64,000 nucleotides of DNA, taken from NCBI GenBank assembly GCA_009193035.1, contig SWDT01000049.1, forward strand, positions 1 to 64,000. Direction: 5' to 3'. The notes under the pieces are model-generated. The model was not told where the DNA came from, ran no database searches, and saw nothing but the letters and a program-made list of their open reading frames with translations. A program made the translations under genes and the position numbers. Of this stretch, positions 12,586 to 22,218 are shown piece by piece. Origin of the DNA: Halicephalobus mephisto. Lineage: Eukaryota > Nematoda > Chromadorea > Rhabditida > Panagrolaimidae. How positions within the stretch are numbered: position 1 is the stretch's first letter; each line of letters opens with the position of its first letter.

Positions 12586-13002
12586 TCATTTGAGCGAATT
12601 GATGATTCGTGCTTTGATCTGAGGAAGAAGCTTCAGATGGTCATCGGCACAGACATTGACGCCTTTGTTCAACTTGTCGTTGAATGTCTTCATTTGGTCA
12701 TCGGAATACTTGCTAGGATCAGGTCCGAGTTGTTGAACAATCTTGTCGTAAGTTGTCATCGCACAACGGCTCATCTGTTGTTGAAGAGTACCCAATTCTT
12801 GTTCGAGAACGTTCTGGATTTTCTGAAGCGGCTTATTACATTGATCTACGCAATTCTCAATCTTTTGTCGGGAATCTGACTTGTTACAACAGTCAGCAGA
12901 ACAAAGATAAACCTTCCTTTGCATGTCTCGGAAGTATTTTTTATCCAGATCATCTACGAGATCGTCGACAGCGGCTTTGACTCGTTGTTGGACTTCTTCC
13001 AT
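12586..13002 (-). CDS. FAM136A: FAM136A-like mitochondrial intermembrane-space protein
   Basis: This small protein of the mitochondrial intermembrane space is known in vertebrates as FAM136A. It is a single exon of 138 residues, the same length as the human protein. The family's CX3C pairs are visible as CSADC and CVDQC, typical of Mia40-dependent import. YFRDMQRKVYLCSADCC and the C-terminal LKLLPQIKARI also fit. I chose the ATG at 13002 over the longer open frame to 13038 because a TTTCAG acceptor at 13011-13013 lies 8 nt upstream, and this start gives MEEVQQRV, the usual family N-terminus. It is probably the first cistron of an operon with the ITFG1-like gene. Confidence 0.9.
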   Translation of the reverse strand: MEEVQQRVKAAVDDLVDDLDKKYFRDMQRKVYLCSADCCNKSDSRQKIENCVDQCNKPLQKIQNVLEQELGTLQQQMSRCAMTTYDKIVQQLGPDPSKYSDDQMKTFNDKLNKGVNVCADDHLKLLPQIKARIINSLK

Positions 13003-13010
13003 TCTTTGTT

Positions 13011-14184
13011 CTGAAAGTTTATATATCAAAATAATCAATTATACGATGTTTATTGATTTCAGAAAAAAAAGAAAAAAGATGACGAAACTGGAAACGAAAC
13101 ACGGATCAAAAGCGAAAAAATGAAAAATCACAATTGCTGGATTCGTTGGCATTGGAGAACACAACGCCAAATTCGGAAAATCCAACAAATAAAGTTCTAC
13201 ATTTTTAAAAATCAGCTGATTATATATCGACTACGAGTTTCAAAATATGATGAAATTAGAAATGAATTTCAAATCGAAGGAAAATAAAAAATCACGATTT
13301 TCCGACGCTTGAGAACACAACGCCAAAAATCCGAAAATTCACAAAAACAAATTTTCTAATTTACCTAACTTTTTAAAATTAGTTAATTATATATTAAATG
13401 AAAACTCCATATAAAAAATTAAAAAATCACGATTATTTTTTTGTTTGAAAACACGAAGTTAAAAAAATTTTTAAATTTCGAAATAAAAGTTTTAAATTTA
13501 CGAGATTTCCTTTTAATTTAATTTTTTAAAGTAGTTAGTTACATAAGAAATGTGAATTTGGAAGAAAAAATGAGAAAATTAAGAATTGTTTTCGAAAAAA
13601 AACGAAAAAAAATAAAAAATCGCGATTAGTCATCCTTTGGCGTTCGGGAACACAACGCCAAAAATTCAATAAATTACGAAATATAATTTTAAATTACTTT
13701 TTTCTTGTTTTAAATTAAATAATCATGTAGGGAACTTAAATTTTGGAGAAAAATAAAAATTACGAAATAAACGAAATTCAAATAAAAAATAAACGTCGAT
13801 TAATGGATTTGTGGCAGTTAAAAACAGAACGCCAAAATTTAGAAAAAAATAAAACCACCCATTAACCTAAATACGTTTCTATTTTGATTTTTAAATTGGA
13901 TGATTATAAATCTAAAAAAGTTACAAAATTAAAAAAATTAAATTTTTAAAAATAATAAAAATTGTAATTTTGATAATAAAAAACTTAAATTTTTTACTGA
14001 TTTAATTTTTTTACATTTTTAAAGTGATTAATTATATAATAAATTTAAATTTTAAAAATTAAATTTCTTGCGTTCCAGAACAGAACGCCAAAATTGAGAT
14101 TTTTATAAAATTAAAATCCTTCGTTGATCTAAATCCGGTCTTTTTTACGTTTTTTAATTGATTAATCCTCCAGATTTCCCAATT
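13011..14184. promoter_or_regulatory. Intergenic array of ACAACGCCAAAA elements
   Basis: The region upstream of FAM136A (-) and of the EF-hand gene (+) is a degenerate tandem repeat with units of roughly 150-250 bp. Each unit ends in AACACAACGCCAAAA or AACAGAACGCCAAAA, at 13157, 13313, 13648, 13822 and 14078; a decayed copy lies near 13447. Several copies are preceded by an inverted partner. For example, at 13637-13665 TTTGGCGTT is followed by GAACACAACGCCAAA. The core is the same as that upstream of the SKP2-like gene, in the same orientation. No coding signal is seen. Confidence 0.5.
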
Positions 14185-17100
14185 ATGACTGTTCAAACTG
14201 CCACTCAATTCCACATGAGAGGAAATCCCATCATGGGTCGGTTTCTGTTATTTTTTATTTTTATTTTTATTTGTAATTTTGTTTACCACACATCGGCCCA
14301 TGGACTGAACGAACAGTGTTACATCGACGGATCCGTCGAGAACTTTGGAGTCTTGACTTTGAATATGAGTTTCTGCGGAGGACCAATTTCGGACTATCTT
14401 CAGACTTTCGAAAGCAAGGATTCTGATGGAGACGGGATTCTAAGTTTTTCAGAATTCTCCACTGGGTGTTTCGATCCTTATGTTTTTAAATTATTTTGTT
14501 TGGCCGACAGAAACGGTAAAAAATCAATGAAATTTGTAATTACGAAGTGATTTCAGAAGACGGACAGATAGATTTGGGAGAATTAGTGAATTACACCAGA
14601 CTCGAGGACAGCTTCATCTACTTCGGCAACCCCTCCAACAACCCCCCTCCTGAATCCATCTCTGCCGACTACATGAACAACTTGTTGAATTCCATCGGGA
14701 TCAGCCCCTCTGATCCAGTTTTCGAAGGACTCATTGATCCAGATTCCATGACAGTGAATACAGTGGCCTTCATAGAAGCTCTTCATAACGGTACGGTAGA
14801 TCCGGAAAAAGTATACTGTGCCCAGGGATTCGACTGTAGTATCTTATTTCTTCCGATTTCTGAACTCTTGGGGAAAGCAGATACCGATGCAAACGGAGTA
14901 CTTAATGTTCATGAATTCTCAACTTCTGACATGGTCGAAAAATGGAGAACAATGGTCCTTCCACCGTATGACTACAACAAAGATGGGAAAATCCAGCTGG
15001 AAGAATGGAAGACTTATCTTGCTACATACGTTCAGTCAGAGTTAGAAAAGCTAAATCAGACTGCTGAAGACATGGGAAATAGTACAGAATCTGCCATGGT
15101 CACTATAGAAGGTGTACCAACGGAAATTGCTCCAAATAACACGGACGCTACGGGAGATATAACTACTGTAGCTTTGGTAATGAAAGACTATCTGCTTACT
15201 ACAAGAAGTCTCCAGACCGATATGAACCTTATGGAAAATCCGACTACAGTAGCTGTGGTAACTGAAGCAGGAAACAATCCTACTACAAGAAATCTACAGA
15301 CTGATGCGAATCCTACAGAAAAAATGACCACTGTAGCTATGGTAACTGAAGCAGAAAACAATCCAACTACAAGGAGTCTCCAGACCGATATGAACCCTAT
15401 GGAAAATCCGACTACAGTAGCTCCGATGACTGAGACGGAAAACAATCCTCCTACTACAAAATACCCTCAGATTCTCTTTATTTTTACACCAAAGCCAGTA
15501 ACAGTAGCTCCAGTGACCGAAGCAGAAAAACTTACTACAAGAAATCCTCAAACTGATATGAACCCTACGGAAAAATTGACTACAGAAGCAGAAAACAATC
15601 CTACTACAAGAAATCTACAGACTGATGCGAATTTGATAAGAGATACAACTACAGAAGCTGCAGTAGTACAAACAGAAAACAATCCTACTACAAGAAGTCT
15701 CCAAACTGATGTGAATCCTATGGAAAACCCGACTACAGTAGCCTTAGTAACAGAAGCAGAAAATATTCCAACTACTACAAGAAGTCTCCAGACTGATGTG
15801 AACCCTACAGAAAAAATGACTACAGTAGCTACAATGACTGAAGCAGGAAATAATCCTACCACTACAAGGAGTCTCCAGACTGATATGAATTCCATGGAAA
15901 ACCCAACTACAGTAGCTACAATGACTGAAGCAGGAAATAATCCTACAACTACAAGGAGTCTCCAGACTGATATGAATTCCATGGAAAATCCAACTACAGT
16001 AGCCTTAGTAACTGAGGGAGAAAACAATCCTCCTACTACAAAATATCCTATGATTCTCTTCATTTTTACACCGAAGCCTGTAACAGTAGCTCCAGTGACC
16101 GAGGCAGAAAATAAACTTACTACAGGAAATTCCCAGACCGATATGAATCCTACGGAAAAAATGACTACAGTAGCTATAATGACTGAAGCAGAAAACAATC
16201 CTACTACAAAAGATCTCCAAACTGATGTGAATCCTATAGGAAATCCAACTACTGTAGCTATGGTAACTGATGCAGAAAATAATCCAACTACTACAAGAAG
16301 TCTCCAAACTGATGTGAATCCTACAGAAAAAATGACTACAGTAGCTATAATGACTGAAGCAGGAAACAATCCTACTACAAGGAGTCTCCAAACTGATATG
16401 AATCCTATGGAAAACCCAACTACAATAGCTTTAGTAACGGAGGAAGGTAATCTTCTCACCACAAAAAATCTTCAAACTGATGTAAATCCTACAGAGAAAT
16501 TGACTACTGTAGCTATGGTGACTGAAGCAGAAAACAATCCAACTACTACAAGGAGTCTCCAGACTGATGTGAACCCTACAGAAAAAATGACTACAGTAGC
16601 TACAATGACTGAAGCAGGAAATAATTCCATTACTACAGAAAGTTCCCTGACTTCTGTCTCAAGTTCCCCCAAATGTACTGGTGCAGAAAAAAATGAAACT
16701 TTCATGTTAATTGTATTTGACCTAATGTTCTGTGGAGGTCCTGTTCTGGATTACATGAAAACTTTCGATTCCAAAGACCTGGATTTTGATATAAGCTTGA
16801 GTCCTTCAGAGTTCGAAAATGGTTGTTTCCAACCATTCGTCGACAAACTCTTCTGCATGGCCGACGTCAATGAAGATTCCGTCATCGATGCTGACGAATT
16901 CACTGATTTCATTATTTCTCAGGACGAATTCAAATATTTCTCCAACGCTGACAACACATCCCCTCCAGAATTCCTCTCCAAAAAGAACTTTAAAATCTTG
17001 TTAGAAAGACACGGCATAAACTCGACGAATCCGAATCTGACTGCTCTTGTGGATCCGGATGGGAATATCGCAGTTAGTAATTTTTATAAAATCATCCACT

Positions 17101-17621
17101 CGATGCCAGAGATGTTCCAATGCAATGTAGGTTTGGACTGCGATATCTTCTCAGGGACATTCTCGGAGATTCTGAATTCATATGATTCCAATAACGATTC
17201 CGTCGTTACCTACGATGAATTCAAACACTCCTCAACTATTCAATCCTACAGAACCATGGTCTTCGTATCGTATGACTACGACAGAAACGACAAAATTGAA
17301 CTTTCTGAATGGGTAACATATCTCTCTGGATACGTCCAAATGGCTAACTTCTCGAACATCTTCCAAAATTTTGACTCGAATAAGGACGGAATCTGGAATA
17401 AACACGAACTTATCAAATATCTCAAAAGTAGGAACATCGAAAGACGACATGCTTGGGAAGTCTTCCAAGACTACGATGGACTGACTCTGAATATAGCGTA
17501 TCAGTTTGTAAGTACGTTGCCGAATTCGAAATTCAGATACTTCGAGGATTCTGTTCCTGACAATACAGATTCTAATTCAGTCACTAATAAACCAAATTCG
17601 GTGGTAAATAGTACGGTATAA
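14185..17621 (+). CDS. Secreted EF-hand protein with Thr-rich repeat core
   Basis: I do not recognise a named family. Two exons, 14185-14515 and 14557-17621, are joined over a 41-bp intron and give 1131 residues. A hydrophobic signal segment (FLLFFIFIFICNFVY) precedes HTSAHG. The first EF-hand module has loops DSDGDGILSFSE, DRNEDGQIDLGE, DTDANGVLNVHE and DYNKDGKIQLEE. Then come about 17 copies of a 28-29-residue Thr-rich repeat (for example PTTTRSLQTDVNPTEKMTTV). A second EF-hand module is a diverged copy of the first (MFCGGPVLDYMKTFDSKDLD, DVNEDSVIDADE, DYDRNDKIELSE) with an extra loop, DSNKDGIWNKHE. The core looks like a mucin-type O-glycosylated linker, so an extracellular calcium-binding role is likely but inferred. 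Alternative start: the ATG at 14233, directly before the signal segment. Confidence 0.8.
15178..16650 (+). repeat. In-frame 84-87-bp coding repeat (about 17 copies)
   Basis: This tandem repeat in exon 2 of the EF-hand gene encodes Thr/Asn/Pro-rich units. Two units are replaced by KYPQILFIFTPKPVTVAPVT-type sequence, at about 15460 and 16045, so a larger unit may have been duplicated. The pattern makes long open frames on the other strand, which are shadows. Confidence 0.9.
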
Positions 17622-18589
17622 ATAAAATTATAAAAGTTTAAATAAATTTCTTTATCTTGATGGTATCGTAGATTTCTTTCATGGTATATTTTTTGTTCAA
17701 AAACTGTTTTCCACCTATATAGAAAACAGGGGTTCTTACTGTAGTAAATCTTTTATTATGTTCTATTTTTGAAATTTACAGTGTACAAGAAGTATCGTAA
17801 TCTTTGACTTGGGTCATGTTTTTCTCTGATAATTTTCTACAATAAACATACAATGATACTAGAAAACATTGTTTATCACAGATGATTTTAAACTGCACAC
17901 AAGTTTCTTTTTAGATGGATTTTGACACAAATTTTCACTTATATTTAATAATAAATGGACACACTTTGATTTTCAACAAATTCATGATGAAAGTTGACTT
18001 TATCATTTTGTATTAATTTTTTGTACAAATTTTCAATTATTTTAATAAAACAACGATATTTCATGATTATCAAGTTTTTCATGGTGAAAATATATTTCTT
18101 ATTTTGAAACAACAAAAAAACCAGACTAATTGAAAACTATTAATCGGATTTTTCGTGGCTTCAGACACATGGCTCTGTATCATTATAGTCGAATGAGTTA
18201 AATCTCGTTTTTCCTGCCTACGCCGTTTGCGTAAGCGTTTTACATAGGGAACCGGATTGAGTAAATAATTTGAAGATTATCCCCACATGAACTCAGTCTG
18301 TCATTATCTTCCTTGAACATGTAGTGCGGGAATAAAAAATCAAAACTCAATTGAAATACGTAGATATTGTCTATCTTGGTATAGAAAGCAAAAATTAACT
18401 TGTTAAATAAGGTTTTATAAAATCACAAGTATGACCCTGTTTCGAAGTTGTTGGTCAATGGTTCTTGATCGAGTTAAATTTTTCTCTACATCATTATCTT
18501 TAATTGCTTTTATCCCAGATGTACACAACAGTGCAAAAAGTTTGTTGGAGAACTATTACAGCAAGAATCTAATCTTCATAGGTATAGAA

Positions 18590-19075
18590 GATCATCCAAT
18601 CTGTTAAGATAGTAAACAGAAGTATATTAATAATCATTACTAGCACAATACAACAGATAACAATTATATATCTCTCACATAACTACAACCGATAACCTCA
18701 CTTATGCCTTACAGTGTCGACGCAGTGGAAGATGGTAGTAGTGGAGAACAACAAATGAATCATCAATGAAAAAGAGACAAATGAGCTTCTACGCTTCACT
18801 ATTAATGTGCCTGATTCGCGTTTTGTGTTTATTGTAATTATATAATGCTTTAATTAATCGTAATGTATTATATCAATATCTTGCTTTACCGCGATTGTTA
18901 TAATTATCACTTTCTTTGGTTTAATTACCCAAGTTTGAGGGCAATAAAGAAACGGATACAAATCAGTAGTAAGAAGGATTACTACATTTATACAGTATTT
19001 CACATTCCCCGATATTCAGGCTATCGCTTCAAGTTCTTTCTTTCTAGTATAGTTCCTGTCTCAACACAATTCATA
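18590..19075. repeat. Interrupted copy of the TGTTGAGACA dispersed repeat
   Basis: The left part (GTAAACAGAAGTATATTAAT, CAACAGATAACAATTATATA, ACTACAACCGATAA) and the right part (CATTCCCCGATATTCAGG to AGTTCCTGTCTCAACA) match the arms at 27627-28026 and 29220-29565. The two parts are separated by about 270 bp of unrelated DNA (about 18721-18990), which carries the SL1 sequence. Confidence 0.65.
18918..18939 (+). other. Exact SL1 spliced-leader sequence without a splice donor
   Basis: All 22 bases match the nematode SL1 exon, starting GGTTTAATTACCC and ending GTTTGAG. It is followed by GGCAATAAAG, not by the GT donor that an SL RNA gene needs, so this is not a working SL1 RNA gene. It fits a relic of a trans-spliced mRNA that was reverse-transcribed and inserted. 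Confidence 0.8.
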
Positions 19076-19856
19076 CAAAAAGGATATATGGTATACAATA
19101 TACCAGTACATTAAACACAATATACCGGAGTATTAAAGCTTTTTTGTATGTAATGAACCCCTATGAAAAGAATATCCTTTACAACAATTATATTCAGGGT
19201 TACAAAATGGAGTTACAAACAAAGCTCGTTTATTCTGGATTACTTCAAACTTAGGTAACTAAACTAAAAACATAAGCACGATATATATCCAGTGATCATA
19301 TTTAAAAGTTATATAAATTACAAAGCAATAAAATGATTGCTATGAAGCATTAATTTTGGTATATTTTCTGCTACTTTGAAATGATTATTCATTTCTCTTT
19401 TTCTTTATTTTTCTAATACCGTGGTTTTCAGTGCTGTCGACATTTACTAGATCAAGCTATCGTCTCATAAGAATGCATTATTCAAAACCAAAATGACCTA
19501 AGAAATCCTAAGATTATAGGTCCAAATATACCGTATTCAAGATCATGCAGAACATCAAAAGATCAGTTATGAAAACTCCAATTCCAGGCACATCGAACTC
19601 AATCAGCCTTTTAGAATCTTCGTAGTTTATTTAAGATTTCAGAATCCTCGAATCTTCAGATCATTATTTTTAAAAATGTTAATTTTTTGATCTTTAATTT
19701 TTGGAATTGCAGAAGACAACCTGATTATCTAATCTGGATCTATTTCCTGTCTTTGCCAATTTAACAAAACTTAGCATTGGCGAATCGGAAAAGTGCCATT
19801 TCTGGTCGGGAACAAGCGAAGAGGAACATAAAAGCAGTGTGCATAATTAAACCCTC

Positions 19857-20036
19857 AGGGGAACTGGAGCCGAATTCTTTGCTGAAAAGACAGACCCATT
19901 CCAGACAGATGGTCCTATTCTTGCTCCAGTTGGGAGATTGAAATTGATCTCTAAGGGAAAATTGTACTATATTGAACAATTTACTGATTTTAAAAAATGC
20001 CAATTAATGATTCTGCTTGTTTTCAATCAGCCGGAG
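19857..20036 (+). other. Possible orphan exon
   Basis: The frame is open between an ACCCTCAG acceptor and a GAG|GTGAGT donor, with a composition more balanced than its surroundings. It reads GTGAEFFAEKTDPFQTDG and then APVGRLKLISKGKLYYIEQF. A preceding open segment (about 19775-19840, IGESEKCHFWSGTSEEEHK) is in a compatible style. I recognise no family and find no start or stop. It may be a gene fragment or chance. Confidence 0.25.
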
Positions 20037-20089
20037 GTGAGTTGTTTTTAGAATTTCTGTAGTAATAGAAGATTCTGGAAATTCGTGTC

Positions 20090-20250
20090 GAAAAATTTTT
20101 ATAAAAAATTACAAATTTTTATAAAATTATAAATTATTATAAAATTACAAATTTTCATAAAATTACAAATTTTTATAAAAAATTACAAATTTTTATAAAA
20201 CTATTAATTTTTATAAAATTACAAATTTTTATAAAATTATAAATTTTCAA
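20090..20250. repeat. 20-bp AT tandem repeat
   Basis: About seven copies of AAAATTACAAATTTTTATA with small changes. Simple sequence. Confidence 0.75.
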
Positions 20251-21071
20251 AATCGTTCGAGATTTTATCTGACCACGTGGGAGATTATCTGAAAAATCCG
20301 GTTTTCGTTCAATGGTGTCACTATAGTTGTGAAAAAAGCAATTTTAAAAGTACATTAAAATGAAAAAAATAAACATTACCCAAGTGTCGCAATGGCAACA
20401 GAAACGGGCATGCCAGGACCACACTAAGTACATGGCTATTTCCAAAACATTACACTTTATAAATACGTGTGTTCTCAAGGTTATTTTCAATAAGGAAATA
20501 TTCTTTGGTTATTTTACTGACTATATAGAATTTCGAAAAGTTTTAAAATTCAGTGGGAATTTTTGGAAGATAATAGGACTTGATAGAAAATTGTAGAAAT
20601 TTTTGAAAACTAAAATTTGTGAAAAATTTTGAAATTTCAGAACTTTATGGAACTTCTAAAATCTCGTAAAAGTTTCAGAATCCAGTAGAAAGTTCTAAAA
20701 TTTCTGAAAATTTCTTCTGAAATTTTAAAATATTTTATAATTTTTGAAATCTAGAATTTAATGAAAAATTTCGAAAATTTCTGTATTTTTACAAAATCTT
20801 CTGAAATCTAAAATTTACGAAAAATTCTGAAATTTTAGAATTTTTCAAATTCCCACAAAAGTTCCAAAATTTTTCTGAAATCTTTTAAAATTTCGGAATT
20901 TTCCAGAATTCAATAAAAATTGAAATCTTAAAAATTTTTTAATTTTCGAAAATGTTCTAAAATTTTTTTGAAAAAATTTCGTAATCGATCTTATTTTTGA
21001 ATTTACAGTAATACGATTATTGAATTGTGGTTTTTCCAGGGACATTTCTCCTTAACATAACTCCTTCGATC

Positions 21072-22218
21072 ATGTCTGAAACGGAACTGAAGCGGAAAGC
21101 GGAACAAAAAGCTGTCCAATCCTCTGATCCCATCGAGAAACTCCGCTACAAGTGCTTGACAAGAGGATCTGCTGGGATCAAAGGACTAGGTCGAGTCTTC
21201 AGAATCGCCGACGGGAACGAAGATGGAAGTTTAACTTTCGATGAATTGAAGAGAATTTGTCAAGTCTACAAACTCGACATTCCCGATCCAGATCTCCAGA
21301 AGGCATTCGCTGCAGTGGACAAAGACGGATCAGGACGGATTTCCTTTGACGAGTTTTTGCTGGCTCTAAGGGTACTGTAGTCATTTGCGATTAAGGAAGG
21401 ACTATCATGTGACTAATGTAGAAAATCAAAAGTGCACAATTTCCACCCAGGACATTGGAAGAATCTTAAATCATTTTTCCACGGTCCTGAACGGAAAATA
21501 TTCGTAAATAATTTTCTGCTTAATTTCCACTCAGGACATTGGAAGAATCTTAAATCATTTTTCCACGGTCCTGAACGGAAAATATTCGTGAATAATTTTC
21601 TGCCTAATTTCCACTCAGGACCATGAGGTTTCAAAATTGTACTTTTTTGGTCCTGAATGGAAAAAAATATATAATTATTTTTATATAATTTCCATTCAGG
21701 ACCAAATAGAAAAGTCTGCGAAAAACCGTCTTTTATGGTCCTGAGTGGAAAATATTTGTAAATAATTTTTTGTATGATTTCCACTCAGGACCAAGCAGAG
21801 GTTTCAAAAGACATTTCCTGTGGTCTTGAGTGGAAATTATATAACTGATTTTTTATATCGATTACAGAACATAAATTTTTTAATTAATCTTTATTCATCA
21901 TTTCAGCCCCCGATGAACGCGAACAGATTGAAGCTCATCGACATGGCTTTCCAGAAGCTCGACAAATCCGGAGATGGAGTAATTACTGTAGACGACCTCA
22001 AAGGAGTTTACAATTGTAAAAAAAGTCAAAAATTCATCTCTGGAGAAAAAACTGAAGAAGAAATTTTCAAAGAATTTCTTCAAAATTTCGAAATTGGCGG
22101 ACATGTTGATGGAAAAGTCACGAAAGAAGAATTCATAAATTACTACTCTGGAGTCAGTGCTGCCATCGACACCGATGTTTATTTTGATCTCATGATGAGA
22201 AATTCCTGGAAACTTTAA
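21072..22218 (+). CDS. CAPSL: Calcyphosin-like EF-hand protein (CAPSL type)
   Basis: Two exons, 21072-21371 and 21907-22218, join in phase 0 and give 203 residues, near the usual length of about 208. The N-terminus matches CAPSL strongly (DPIEKLRYKCLTRGSAGIKG, GLGRVFRI), as does the end (YYSGVSAAIDTDVYFDLMMR, NSWKL). EF-hand loops are DGNEDGSLTFDE, DKDGSGRISFDE and DKSGDGVITVDD, plus a weaker fourth (VDGKVTKEE). Calcyphosins are cytosolic calcium sensors often found in ciliated cells. A TTTTTCCAG acceptor at 21030-21039, 32 nt before the ATG, is a likely trans-splice or leader-intron site. The 535-bp intron is mostly hairpin repeats. Confidence 0.93.
21432..21840. repeat. Alternating inverted repeats in the CAPSL-like intron
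   Basis: The words TTTCCACTCAGGACC and GGTCCTGAGTGGAAA alternate along the intron at 30-80-bp spacing (about 21437, 21484, 21527, 21568, 21608, 21649, 21690, 21738, 21780, 21821). This gives a series of potential hairpins. The first two units are an 83-bp direct repeat. Confidence 0.85.

Larger units (their letters stand above)
17622..21039. other. Long intergenic region with repeats and an SL1 relic
   Basis: AATAAA near 17630 may be the poly(A) signal of the preceding gene. The rest holds a dispersed-repeat copy (18590-19075) with an SL1 sequence inside it, one possible exon (19857-20036), a 20-bp tandem (20090-20250) and AT-rich degenerate sequence to 21020. No complete gene is seen. Confidence 0.6.

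Noticed and set aside
15548..16462. 304-codon open frame on the minus strand across the Thr-rich repeat
   Set aside because: It runs through the tandem coding repeat of the EF-hand gene; its 28-29-residue periodicity (VGLFSASVTIATVV) is a by-product of the plus-strand repeat.
18918..18939. A functional SL1 RNA gene
   Set aside because: The leader is not followed by a GT donor, and no Sm-binding site or SL RNA body follows.
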